A DNA stretch of 37,906 bases from Dehalococcoidia bacterium (GCA_029936155.1 JAPYUK010000004.1:51185-89090); one strand, 5' to 3'; counted from the first letter of the stretch, positions 24,891 through 34,972 are shown. Numbers and translations: made by a program. The notes: generated by a model from the sequence alone, not told the origin.

Positions 24891-26278
24891 CCCCTAACAA
24901 CTCCCTCCCAGACGCCAACGACCCCCAAGCCCTAAGACAAGCCGTGCTTGACCACATGCACGTCGGCATGACGAATCACACGCTCCTTGCAGAAGAAGGC
25001 GGGCCCCTCCTCATGGAGTCAGCCGACGGCATCTACGTCACCGACGTCGAAGGCAACACCTACATCGACGGCATCTCCGGCATGTACTTCCGGAACGCCG
25101 GTCATGGCAGAAACGAAATCGCCGAAGCCGTATACGAACAGCTGAAAAACATCAGCATGAACGTTTACTCAGGCGCCACGCCTGTAACCATCCGACTCGC
25201 CGCCAAACTCGCCCAAATCACCCCCGGTGACCTCACCCGCACATTCTTCTGCCAGGGCGGATCGGAAGCCAACGAATCGTCGCTCAAAATGGCGCAGGCG
25301 TACCACGTGCGCAGGGGCGACGCCGGACGCTACAAGGTCATCTCACGCCGTGGCTCGTATCACGGATCTACCTATGGAACGATGTGGCTGGGCGGACACC
25401 CGGGCTTCCCGCGCACCGACTACCAGCCGAAGCCGGCGAACGTTGTGACGGTCGGGCAACCCCACTATTACCACGACGAGTACGGCGCTTCGTCAGCCGA
25501 GGAAAACGGCGAGCGGGCGGCTAAGGAGATCGAAGATGCGATCATCTTCGAAGGACCTGAGTCCGTGTCGGCAGTTATCGGCGAGCCTGTGTCACAACCT
25601 CTGGGCGGTGTCGTGCCTCCGTCTAACTACTGGCCCATGGTTCGTGAGATTTGCGATAAGTACGGTGTATTGCTGATTTTCGATGAGGTGATCACGGGAT
25701 TCGGCAGGCTGGGCGAGTGGTTTGGCGCCGATTTCGTTGGGGTTACTCCCGACATCATGAGCTTTGCGAAGGGCATCACGTCGGGTTACTTCCCGGTGGG
25801 TGGATCGATTTCGACTCAGAAGATTGCCGACGCTTTTGCTGGCGGACCCGATAAGATCTGGTCCCATATGTACACCTACTCGGCACACCCCGGCGGGGCG
25901 GCTGCTGCATTCGCTAATTTGGAAATTGTGGAACGAGAGAATCTGGTCGAAAACGCCCGGATTCGTGGTGAGCAGATCTCCGAGTCGCTCGATGAGATGA
26001 AGGCGAAACACCCCATCATCGGCGACACCCGAGGCGTAGGCCTAATCCAGGGCATCGAGTTCGTAAAAGACAGAAAAACCAAAGAACACTTCGACTCATC
26101 AGTCGGAGTAAACGCAATGCTCACCGAGGAACTTCGAACACGAGGCGTCTGGATCCGAGTCCCCGCCTACATCCTCCCAATAGCCCCACCCCTAACAATC
26201 ACCGCCGACGAAACCGACAACCTAACCACCATCATCGACGAAGCACTTAGTGCAGTTGAATTGCGGTTGAGGGTTTGA
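24887..26278 (+). CDS. Class III (omega) aminotransferase, PLP-dependent
   Basis: The 463-residue product is a fold-type I class III transaminase. Seen: YVTDVEGNTYIDGISGMYFR, the PLP phosphate segment CQGGSEANESSLKMA, SYHGSTYGTM, IGEPVSQPLGG, the cofactor aspartate in LIFDEVITGFGRLG, and the Schiff-base lysine in DIMSFAKGITSGYFPVGG. The C-terminal GDTRGVGLIQGIEF is typical. Members act on omega-amino acids, taurine, adenosylmethionine-type amines or similar, and the substrate is open. I start at ATG 24887 since MTPNNSLPD fits better than the shadow of the ald fragment upstream. Its start overlaps the ald-fragment stop, suggesting translational coupling. Confidence 0.94.
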   Translation: MTPNNSLPDANDPQALRQAVLDHMHVGMTNHTLLAEEGGPLLMESADGIYVTDVEGNTYIDGISGMYFRNAGHGRNEIAEAVYEQLKNISMNVYSGATPVTIRLAAKLAQITPGDLTRTFFCQGGSEANESSLKMAQAYHVRRGDAGRYKVISRRGSYHGSTYGTMWLGGHPGFPRTDYQPKPANVVTVGQPHYYHDEYGASSAEENGERAAKEIEDAIIFEGPESVSAVIGEPVSQPLGGVVPPSNYWPMVREICDKYGVLLIFDEVITGFGRLGEWFGADFVGVTPDIMSFAKGITSGYFPVGGSISTQKIADAFAGGPDKIWSHMYTYSAHPGGAAAAFANLEIVERENLVENARIRGEQISESLDEMKAKHPIIGDTRGVGLIQGIEFVKDRKTKEHFDSSVGVNAMLTEELRTRGVWIRVPAYILPIAPPLTITADETDNLTTIIDEALSAVELRLRV

Positions 26279-26329
26279 TTGGTCGATCCATTCGGCATGC
26301 TCAGGACAGGGCACCGGAGGATGACGGAC

Positions 26330-26590
26330 TTAAACCACAGGCGCTGCGCCGCCGTCCATGTTGATGGCGGTGCCGGAGATGTAGCTGGCGCGTTCGGAGG
26401 CTAGGAAGGCGTTAAGTCACCGGGTCTCGGGCTTCTTCTACCCTGAGTAGCGGGACGTTTTCGGTGAGCTTTGCGTAGTACTCCTCGGTGGAACAAAACG
26501 GCTACTCACGTTCGGTGCCATGTCGATCTCGCAGATAGCGTGCTCGATCAGTTGCCGTAAGGATTGCGCATGGTTGTGAGGGCAGGCGTA
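26330..26590 (-). pseudogene. Decayed short-chain dehydrogenase (SDR) C-terminus
   Basis: On the minus strand, NAFLASERASYISGTAINMD then GGAAPVV and TAA at 26330 is the unmistakable end of an SDR. Upstream in other frames are EEYYAKLTENVPLLRVEEARDP and LRQLIEHAICEID, interrupted by frameshifts. The Rossmann N-terminus and catalytic Tyr-Lys are absent. It sits in the 325-bp gap between the aminotransferase and the MFS transporter. Confidence 0.75.
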
Positions 26591-26603
26591 CACTGCGCTC
26601 GCC

Positions 26604-27941
26604 TTGCCAGAAACATCAGACACATCCTCCACGCCGGACACGCCCGCCCGCTCACCTCAAGATCTCTCCTCTACAGTCGAGAAATCGAAGAGCGGTGCAA
26701 GTGAACAGACGGAGTCTGCACCGCCTACCAGTAGCACCAAGTCACTCGGCCTCATGTACGGGCTTTCTACTGGCCACGGAATTAAGCACTTCGGTCAGGG
26801 TGCATTGCTGGTAATGATCCCCAGCATCCGAGCCACTCTTGGACTCTCCGACGTGGCAATCGGTGGAATCTCGTCAACACAGTCGATTGCCTCGGGTATC
26901 GCCAACATTCCGGCCGGTATTCTCACCGACATGTTCCGAAAGAAGATCGCATGGATTCTTCTCGCCTCGATGTTGATGGTTGGAACCGGGTACGTCGTGA
27001 TCGGTGTGTCGCCAGCCTACTGGGCTCTACTTATAGGAGTTGCAATCGTAGGATTTGGGACTTCGATGTGGCATGCACCCGCGTTTGGAACGCTTGCTGC
27101 GCGATATCCAGAACGGCGTGGCTTTGCTATGGCCGCCCACCTGACAGGCGCACAGGTCGGCAACACGACATCGCCGCTGATCATCGGATTCCTGCTTGCC
27201 GGTACTATCGGCAGCTGGGTTGTATTCAGCGGAATCGACTGGCGATGGTTGTCGGTGATCGTTGCGATTCCGATGTTCATGACCGGTATAGCGGTGATAG
27301 CCAAGTTCAAGACTGCTGGTGCTGAGTCGTCAGGATCGGTGTCGCTATCTGAGTACTTTGGATCGGCGAAAAAGCTTCTCAGCAACAGAGGTGTGCTTGG
27401 AATGGCACTGCTCGGAGCGCTGCGAGGGGCAATTCACAATTCGTTTCAGGTGTTTCTTGTTATTTACATGCGTGAAGAGCTCGACTACTCCGATACGTTC
27501 GTGGGTGTGCACGTTGCGTTGATAACGATGGCGGGGATTTTATCGACGCCGATCATGGGTAATCTTTCCGATCGAATAGGGCGCCGACCCGTCATATCGT
27601 TTGCAATGACCTCGATGACGATCCTGATCTTCCTGTTTCTGCAGTTCGATTCAGGATTGGCGATGACCGCATTGATCGCTGTGCTTGGGCTGTTCTTTTT
27701 CTCAGTGATGCCGATTATCAACGCAGCCGCGATGGACATGATCGACAAAGGGTCTGAAGGATCGGGAACCGCTTTGATGTTTTCAGGCGGTGCGGTAATC
27801 GGATCGCTGACCCCGATTGCGGCAGGGTTCATCAATCAGGCGAGTGGTTTTTCCGGGGTTATCTTGTTTTCCGGATCCATCGCGGCAGTCGGGGCGTTGC
27901 TATCGCTTGTGCTGCCGATGCGGTCGAAGGCGTCGAGCTAG
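26604..27941 (+). CDS. MFS transporter, 12-TM
   Basis: The 445-residue product has a ~45-residue hydrophilic Ser/Thr/Pro-rich N-terminus and about 12 membrane helices. Signatures: GILTDMFRKKIAWIL between TM2 and TM3, WHAPAFGTLAARYPERRGFAM in the first half, and GNLSDRIGRRPVISF between TM8 and TM9. The layout resembles the fosmidomycin-resistance/oxalate-type branch, but the substrate is not known. The start is TTG at 26604, inside the SDR remnant region; the first internal ATG (MYGLSTGHG) is at about residue 51 and is an alternative start that would remove the hydrophilic leader. Confidence 0.9.
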   Translation: MPETSDTSSTPDTPARSPQDLSSTVEKSKSGASEQTESAPPTSSTKSLGLMYGLSTGHGIKHFGQGALLVMIPSIRATLGLSDVAIGGISSTQSIASGIANIPAGILTDMFRKKIAWILLASMLMVGTGYVVIGVSPAYWALLIGVAIVGFGTSMWHAPAFGTLAARYPERRGFAMAAHLTGAQVGNTTSPLIIGFLLAGTIGSWVVFSGIDWRWLSVIVAIPMFMTGIAVIAKFKTAGAESSGSVSLSEYFGSAKKLLSNRGVLGMALLGALRGAIHNSFQVFLVIYMREELDYSDTFVGVHVALITMAGILSTPIMGNLSDRIGRRPVISFAMTSMTILIFLFLQFDSGLAMTALIAVLGLFFFSVMPIINAAAMDMIDKGSEGSGTALMFSGGAVIGSLTPIAAGFINQASGFSGVILFSGSIAAVGALLSLVLPMRSKASS

Positions 27942-27964
27942 TGGTGATGGCGCGATTCTCGTGA

Positions 27965-28610
27965 TCAGTAATTGCTGATCGAGTAGCCAATTCCTCGGTG
28001 TGAGCGAATCAGCCTTTCGTGTTCCAACTCCGAAGAATCTTGCTTTAGTTTCTGGCGCAACCGCCGGATCGCCATGTGAAATGCGGCATCTGAAACCTCA
28101 GTGTTGCCCCATGCGTGCTCTTTCAGGGTTGAGTACTCGACCACCACACCAGGATCGACGAGGAGGTCCTTTATGACATCCCATTCAGTGAGATCAAGGT
28201 CGACTTTTGGCTATTAGCAGTTGCGTGCTTGCGGTCGAAATCGAATAGCATTCCGTTGGAAGCGAACGTGGCTCGCTTAATTTTTTCGACCTCCGACACG
28301 GCGGGTCACTGACTCGACTCTTGCCATGAGTTCGATCGGCTCAAAGGGTTTGGTGATGTAGTCGTCGGCACCGAGCGTGAGCGCTTTGACTACAGATTCG
28401 GCCGTGTCGTTTCCGCTCACGACTATCAGAGGAATATCTGAAATCTGTCGAACCTTCTTGAGGACTTCAAGGCCGCCGAAATCAGGCAGTCCCGTATCTA
28501 GGAACATGAACTCGGCCTAGTTCGATTCGAGGTAGTCGAGCGCGTCTGAGCCCAATCGAACTCAACGAACTCATACTGTGTTGCTGAAATCTCCAAGCAA
28601 ACCCGAATCA
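27965..28610 (-). pseudogene. Decayed OmpR/PhoB-type response regulator
   Basis: Pieces of one gene lie in several frames. Receiver: EFMFLDTGLPDFGG (phosphoacceptor Asp), VVSGNDTAESV, GADDYITKPFEP (conserved Lys). DNA-binding winged helix: LTEWDVIKDLLVD, then YSTLKEHAWGNTE, IRRLRQKL and LIRSHRGIGYSI. At least three frameshifts (near 28553, in an A6 run near 28281, near 28206) and a TAG at 28517-28519 break it. The N-terminal acidic pocket is not found. No histidine kinase is nearby. Confidence 0.85.
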
Positions 28611-28780
28611 CTCATTTCTCCAGCGCATCGAGTGCTCATCGAGACATTTAGCACGCTGACTTGTGAGCAACTGTACTACTGGCGGAGTGTGACCGGAGGT
28701 AGGCATAAACAGCTGTTAGTGCATCGCGAATTCACTCGGTACCGGATAGCGACGTCAGTGAGCCTGAGATGCATAAAAAA

Positions 28781-28983
28781 AGGAGAGGGGGTTCTCGCTG
28801 GGGGCCAAAACTGTTACGGTCAAGGAGTCAGGTTCATTTGTTCCTTAACGCGATGCGCCCCTCCGGAGGCGTAATTGGAGGGGCGCATGGGCTCGCAGCG
28901 GAGACTGTGCCAGTAACTTCAGAGCCCGTGAAGTATTCTGGCGGCGTGATGTTTGTGTGTCCGCACAAACATCAGCTTTTCAT
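28781..28983 (+). ncRNA. Candidate structured RNA ending at an intrinsic terminator
   Basis: Four inverted repeats follow in order on the plus strand: GAGA-GGGGGT-TCTC (28783-28796), a perfect 12-bp stem ATGCGCCCCTCC/GGAGGGGCGCAT (28853-28888), GGGCTC/GAGCCC (28889-28894 with 28922-28927), and an 11-bp stem TGATGTTTGTG/CACAAACATCA (28947-28974) followed by GCTTTT. No plausible protein is encoded, flanking genes are on the other strand or decayed, and it matches none of tmRNA, RNase P or SRP RNA by eye. Promoter and 5' end are not identified. Confidence 0.45.
28947..28980 (+). terminator. Rho-independent terminator-like hairpin
   Basis: Perfect 11-bp stem (28947-28957 with 28964-28974), six-base loop TGTCCG, then GCTTTT. 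It is oriented to end plus-strand transcription; no plus-strand protein gene lies within 900 bp upstream. Confidence 0.6.
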
Positions 28984-29097
28984 CTAGTTGTCTCTACGCG
29001 ATATTCAGTTTTGTTCGCCTTTTGGTGATCCAGCCTGGATGTTGCGCGCCGGTTGTTCGAGCGAGCAAACCGACTCTCCATGCGTTTCGCTGGTCGG

Positions 29098-30003
29098 TTA
29101 GACCGGTACTCTTGGGGCAGCGAACTGTCTTGGAACCGGGGTTGTTGCCGCCACGCCTCCATTCAAGTTGAGAAGTGCTGATTTCAGTCGACTGTCGAGA
29201 ATTCGAAGACTGCTGATTAGTTTCAGCCGTCGGTATTCGGGAATGACCTGGAGCTGCATTGCATCTAGCTCGCCAGCGATTTTCAGCACTGCGTTTTCGA
29301 TAAGGGCGGTATCGGCTTCAACCGGAATTGCGGGCTGAATTACTGGCGCAAGCTCCGGCTCGCGCTCGGGTGCGCGCTTACCGTTTACAACCTCGTCGAT
29401 AATCTCTTCGATCGACAGTGCAGCAGAGGTTTTTGCGCGGCCAACAATGCGTTCAACGTGGACGCTTGAGAGTCGCCCTTCGATGAACGGCTGTGCGATT
29501 TCTCGCTGTCGCACATGGTCTTCAATATCGGCGATTGAGCGCGCCTCTTTGAAGGTTAGCTCTCCACTGTTTACCCTTTCGCCAAGGGCTGGGTCGAGTG
29601 TGCGAATCAGGCTCTCGTAGTGGTGAATTGTGCCCGGTGTAATTCCGGTTCGGCGGGCAAGTTCCTGCTGGGTAACTTCGTGGGTGTCTCGGTACTCCAT
29701 GAAGGTTCTGCCGAGCTCCATGGCCGGGACGAGAGAAGAGTGGTATTGCTCAGCCAGAGAGAGTTCCCAACGCTCCTGTGGGGTGACCTCTTCTTTGACG
29801 GTGCACTCGACGGCGGTCTCGCCAGCTTCTTTTGCTGCGGCGAGTTTTCGTTCGCCCGCGAGTAGAAGATATCCGTTGTCTGTGGTTAACACTACCGGGT
29901 CGCGTTTCGAGCGGACTGAGCGGGTGTTCTCACGCCGTCCATTGGGCTTCTTGGAACGTGGTAGATCGGGGTTCGGGAAGATCTGTTCAATCGGAATCTT
30001 CAA
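29098..30003 (-). CDS. ParB-like DNA-binding protein
   Basis: The 301-residue product has the ParB/Srx N-terminal fold: PIEQIFPNPDLPR, a degenerate DPVVLTTDNGYLLLAGERKL (GERR-type box), then the HTH core EVTQQELARRTGITPGTIHH and the helical SGELTFKEARSIADI. A linker rich in Glu/Pro and a C-terminal helical region follow. Such proteins can be plasmid/chromosome partition factors or regulators on mobile elements. No ParA is adjacent, so a regulator or accessory role fits better. Start is TTG with GAGGAAAACAAG upstream. It diverges from the DUF5343-like gene. Confidence 0.87.
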   Translation of the reverse strand: MKIPIEQIFPNPDLPRSKKPNGRRENTRSVRSKRDPVVLTTDNGYLLLAGERKLAAAKEAGETAVECTVKEEVTPQERWELSLAEQYHSSLVPAMELGRTFMEYRDTHEVTQQELARRTGITPGTIHHYESLIRTLDPALGERVNSGELTFKEARSIADIEDHVRQREIAQPFIEGRLSSVHVERIVGRAKTSAALSIEEIIDEVVNGKRAPEREPELAPVIQPAIPVEADTALIENAVLKIAGELDAMQLQVIPEYRRLKLISSLRILDSRLKSALLNLNGGVAATTPVPRQFAAPRVPV

Positions 30004-30216
30004 CTTGTTTTCCTCTAGTGAATTCGGCTATTAAGCTGAAGTCAGTTCTGAAATTATTTCGGAATGTAATGTGAGGACTAGCTGGATTGAACTCACGTCG
30101 CATTCCAATTCGGTAGTGAATATTCTCCATCTTCCAAGGAGTAGATTTAAAAACTGTCCAACTTGGGGAACTGTCTGTCCAAACGGCATTTGACTTTGGA
30201 ATTTCTGGGAGATAGT

Positions 30217-30999
30217 GTGAGCAGGGCACCGGCTTGGAATGAGCGTATCCCAGTTCAAATGACCCTTCAAGATCAACTTCAAACTATTCCCCCGTATGTC
30301 CCGTACCGGACATTCCAAACATTTTTGGAATTCCTTCTTGAGGAAGGCATTCCGGACAGAATTGACCGTACTGTTTGGGGCTCGAGATTTTCGGGAAGTT
30401 CTGGGACACAGTTGATGACAGCACTCAAGGTGCTGAAGTTGATCGATTCCGAGGGGCGGCCAGCGCAGGATCTAGACGCTCTTGTGCATGCAGAGGGAGA
30501 TGTTCGCCGGTCGACTTTGAGGCACGTGCTTGAGCGGTTTTACGAGCCTGTGTTTGAGCTCGATTTGCCGCGAGCGAGCAAGGGGCAGTTCCACGACGCG
30601 TTCAGAAAATTCGGAACAAAAGAAGGTGTGATCAACAAGTGTGAGGGCTTCTTTATTCGCGCGGCTCAGGCTGCTGGTATTGAGCTTTCGAAGCGGATAG
30701 TTGCGGGTCGGCATGGAGCCAGTAAGTCACGTGCAACGGCTGTACAACAGCGACCGAAGACAGCCATTCCGGCGGTGGTTACGCCGGAGAATATGGTTGC
30801 CCAAACACCGCAAGAACTCGCGACTTCAGCTGATTCTATCAAGCTAGAATTGGCAGACAGAATTCTAGCGAAATATCCAGACTTCGACCCAGTTTGGGAT
30901 CCCGCTGTGCAGGTTAAATGGCTGGAGGGAATGACCCGTCTATACGAAGGTCTTTCTGTGGCTCCAGCAGACCGTGATGGCGGGCCGGATGAGGCGTAA
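30217..30999 (+). CDS. DUF5343-like protein
   Basis: The 260-residue product contains PPYVPYRTFQTFLEFLLEEG, IPDRIDRTVWGSRFSGSSG, QLMTALKVLKLIDSEGRPAQ and a helical segment ending LPRASKGQFHDAFRKFG, the pattern of DUF5343, a family often found in accessory regions. It may be a winged-helix-like DNA-binding protein; function is unknown. I choose the GTG at 30217 because GGGAG lies five bases upstream; alternatives are TTG 30163 and ATG 30259. Divergent from parB-like, it probably shares the ~210-bp control region. Confidence 0.8.
   Translation: MSRAPAWNERIPVQMTLQDQLQTIPPYVPYRTFQTFLEFLLEEGIPDRIDRTVWGSRFSGSSGTQLMTALKVLKLIDSEGRPAQDLDALVHAEGDVRRSTLRHVLERFYEPVFELDLPRASKGQFHDAFRKFGTKEGVINKCEGFFIRAAQAAGIELSKRIVAGRHGASKSRATAVQQRPKTAIPAVVTPENMVAQTPQELATSADSIKLELADRILAKYPDFDPVWDPAVQVKWLEGMTRLYEGLSVAPADRDGGPDEA
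30312..30331. repeat. Inverted repeat ATTCCAAA-CATT-TTTGGAAT
   Basis: A perfect 8-bp inverted repeat inside the early coding part of the DUF5343-like gene. Related TTGGAAT/ATTCCAA half-sites occur at ~30104, ~30196 and ~30234, so it could be an operator of the adjacent ParB-like protein. Coding constraint is an alternative explanation. Confidence 0.45.
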
Positions 31000-31173
31000 A
31001 AGCGCCCGCTTAGGAGCTGTTTCGCGCCATTTATACCGTCGAAGATCTTACTTCCAAGATCATCTTGGTCAGAAAACTGTCGGCGTTGGCTAATTCTCGA
31101 CTTGTTGAGTGATTGCCCAATGATGAGTCGTGCGCACTGGCAGCATGGTCATCGTTATGACTATCGTGGCTGC

Positions 31174-32487
31174 TCATCCAGATCGTCCATCTGAGTTGTG
31201 CTGTATACCCTCGAGGGTATCTTCTTCCTCAGATGTGTCGGAAAATTGCTCAACCTCAGGGGCCTGTAACTTCCTCGTTGTTTGCTCAATGGCAGTAACG
31301 GATAAGTCATTGCTGGAATCAGAATTGTTATTAGCCCCGACTTTCAATTCCGTAAAACGACGTGCCTGCGGCAGGACACGACTTTCAAGGGATCCGACGG
31401 CGGTGTTGAAGGCGTTCACTGTTGAACTGAGTCGCATTCCGATCGTTTCGAATAGACTAATAAACCTTCCGATTCTTTGGTGAAGTTCCTTACCCAATTC
31501 AGCGATTTCTCTAGCATTTGCAGCCAAAGACTCCTCGGTCCATCCGATAGCGACAGCTTTCAGCACAGTAATTAAAGTGATAGGAGAGGCGATGAATACT
31601 CGCTGTTGCGCAGCCCATTCAACTAGATTTGGATCTTTGTCGAGCGCCGCCATAAACAATGAATCTGCTGGAACGAACATAACCGCAAGTTCAGGCGTCG
31701 ATTCGAATTGATCCCAGTATTGCTTTGAACTTAGGTTCGTCACATGTGAGCGTATTTGGCGGAGATGCTCGACTAATGCTTCTTCCCTAGCCGAATCGTC
31801 ACCAGCTTCGACAGAGTTTAAATAGGCATCCATGGGCGTTTTTGCATCAACGACAATCTTCTTTCCGCCAGCGAGATTGATCGTCATATCAGGTCGAAGC
31901 TTGTTTTCATCAGGGCCATCAACCGTGACCTGTTCGGAGAAGTCGCAATACGCAGCCATCCCAGCGATTTCAACAACTCGCCGCAATTGCATTTCTCCCC
32001 AGCGACCGCGAACCGTTGGACGGCGTAGAGCATTCGCCAATTGACCAGTCTGCTTCGATAGGCTTTCAATTTCTGACTTGAGAGTACTTTGCTCACCTAT
32101 ACGAGTTTTTTCAATCGCTTTGAGGGTTGCATCTACTTCTTTGAGGGAGTCTTTTACCGGTTTAACAAGTGAATCGAATGACTCGGACTTTTTGTCCAAC
32201 TCTGATGCGGCCTTCTGCTGGAATGTTCCAAGATTTTCCTTTGCTAGGGTTAGAAAAGACTCTGAATTGCTCTTTAAAGACTCCGCTGCCAGAGATTTAA
32301 ATATGTTCCCTAAATCGGTCTCATTGCTCTTGAGCAGTGCGGCCGTACGCCTCTCGCCTTCTAACTCCGATTTAGTCGTAAGAACTTGCCCCCGCCATCG
32401 GATGACTCCAATAGTTAGACCAACCGATATTCCAACAAATACACCGATTCCAAGAAATACGAAATCCAAAATTTTCTCACCTTTCAA
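31174..32487 (-). CDS. rmuC: RmuC family protein
   Basis: RmuC proteins have a PD-(D/E)XK-like nuclease fold and limit recombination at inverted repeats. The 437-residue product has an N-terminal membrane anchor (FVFLGIGVFVGISVGLTIG), a coiled-coil region (residues ~40-150), and the family core RGRWGEMQLRRVVEIAGM, LRPDMTINLAGGKKIVVDAK, with the catalytic-type Asp and DAK, then ELAVMFVPADSLFMAAL and SPITLITVLKAVAIGW. The tail is acidic and disordered. The start is TTG. A small ORF lies 32 bp upstream. This stretch is visibly more AT-rich than the housekeeping genes. Confidence 0.92.
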   Translation of the reverse strand: MKGEKILDFVFLGIGVFVGISVGLTIGVIRWRGQVLTTKSELEGERRTAALLKSNETDLGNIFKSLAAESLKSNSESFLTLAKENLGTFQQKAASELDKKSESFDSLVKPVKDSLKEVDATLKAIEKTRIGEQSTLKSEIESLSKQTGQLANALRRPTVRGRWGEMQLRRVVEIAGMAAYCDFSEQVTVDGPDENKLRPDMTINLAGGKKIVVDAKTPMDAYLNSVEAGDDSAREEALVEHLRQIRSHVTNLSSKQYWDQFESTPELAVMFVPADSLFMAALDKDPNLVEWAAQQRVFIASPITLITVLKAVAIGWTEESLAANAREIAELGKELHQRIGRFISLFETIGMRLSSTVNAFNTAVGSLESRVLPQARRFTELKVGANNNSDSSNDLSVTAIEQTTRKLQAPEVEQFSDTSEEEDTLEGIQHNSDGRSG

Positions 32488-32519
32488 ATTGACTCGCTCT
32501 AGAAGGACATATTCGCAAG

Positions 32520-32744
32520 CTATACGAGTTCCACCGTTTCAATTGGTACGCGTAATAGCTTAAGTTCACTTTCTAGCAGATCCATATCCTCTTTGACGCC
32601 AGACACCATATCTTCGATAGTTTTTTGCGTCGGTTGACCGTCTGTATTGAGTTCCCAATGCTTGGAAGGAATTTCGTCCGGAGAATTAAGAATCGAGCAT
32701 TCGTAAAATTGATCACTCAGGAGGATTCTCCAAGATAGGACCAT
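32520..32744 (-). CDS. Small hypothetical protein upstream of rmuC
   Basis: The 74-residue product has an ATG start and an acidic, probably helical C-terminal half (EDMVSGVKEDMDLLESELKL). No family is recognised. It is 32 bp before rmuC in the same direction, which supports a real, co-transcribed gene. It may also be a remnant of a longer gene. Confidence 0.5.
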   Translation of the reverse strand: MVLSWRILLSDQFYECSILNSPDEIPSKHWELNTDGQPTQKTIEDMVSGVKEDMDLLESELKLLRVPIETVELV

Positions 32745-32904
32745 TGACTGGTCTAGTCAAAATGGCATCAGCGGCAGAAGATACCTGCCGGACATGCAGG
32801 ACTATATCTGAATTCCATCATCTAAATTATCTATCCAAACCAACAAATCAGCTATTGCACCATCCTGGGTAATATCAATGGAACCTGTACACAAAACTTA
32901 CTTT

Positions 32905-33107
32905 GGCTACTTCGAGTTGCAATTGATCTAGACGTACTCACATTCGAAGAACGGCAGAACCTGCTCAGATTGGTGGTGGAGCGAGCAGTCGTAACGGGAA
33001 GCCGAGTTAGAGTTGAAACGGTGATACCTACCGACAAACAGCATGCCGGTCTATTGAGTACACGTCATCCTGAACTTGATTCAGGATCTCGTTCGATTGA
33101 GCGATAA
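32905..33107 (+). pseudogene. C-terminal remnant of a large serine recombinase
   Basis: The plus strand reads VAIDLDVLTFEERQNLLRLV, VERAVVTGSRVRVETVIP, the conserved last part of site-specific serine recombinases (helix 'F.E....LL.LVV.R.VV', then a beta strand ending VIP). The catalytic resolvase domain and most of the zinc-ribbon part are missing. The final residues RHPELDSGSR are encoded by a type A repeat at 33068, and TAA is at 33105. Confidence 0.7.
33068..33086. repeat. Dispersed palindromic repeat, type A
   Basis: TCCTGAA-CTTGA-TTCAGGA, perfect. It overlaps the end of the serine-recombinase remnant and is flanked by CGTCA and TCTCG. Confidence 0.85.
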
Positions 33108-33166
33108 TTCAAGTTGTCACGACTGGCTGTGTTCTCTCTCGCCAACAGTACCCCGCCCGTCCATTG

Positions 33167-33202
33167 CCGAAGGTCTCTCCACTTCGCTTTGCTTCGGTCG
33201 AG
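33167..33202. repeat. Dispersed repeat, type B
   Basis: Reverse complement of the copy at 11701-11736 (31 of 36 identical). It lies between the recombinase remnant and the groEL terminator. Confidence 0.75.
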
Positions 33203-33222
33203 AAATCGCAAATTCACGCCAC

Positions 33223-33251
33223 AAAAAAAGGTCGCACCTTTCGATGCGACC
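33223..33251 (-). terminator. Rho-independent terminator of groESL
   Basis: On the minus strand, GGTCGCA-N8-TGCGACC (33251-33230) is followed by seven T (33229-33223). It lies 33 bases past the groEL stop, in the right orientation. Confidence 0.92.
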
Positions 33252-33284
33252 CTTTTCTAAATTGCTTAGTAAAGCAAAGGCTAT

Positions 33285-34919
<1,635 letters not shown>

Positions 34920-34972
34920 TTATATATCTCCAGAATGAGCCAAAGGTTGGACGTTAGTTCGTTAGATGCGAA

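Noticed and set aside
28517-28519. TAG in the response regulator as pyrrolysine
   Set aside because: Flanking frameshifts show simple decay; no reason to expect pyrrolysine here.
28769-28987. 72-codon plus-strand ORF
   Set aside because: It runs through perfect stem-loops and has no coding character; a structured RNA fits better.
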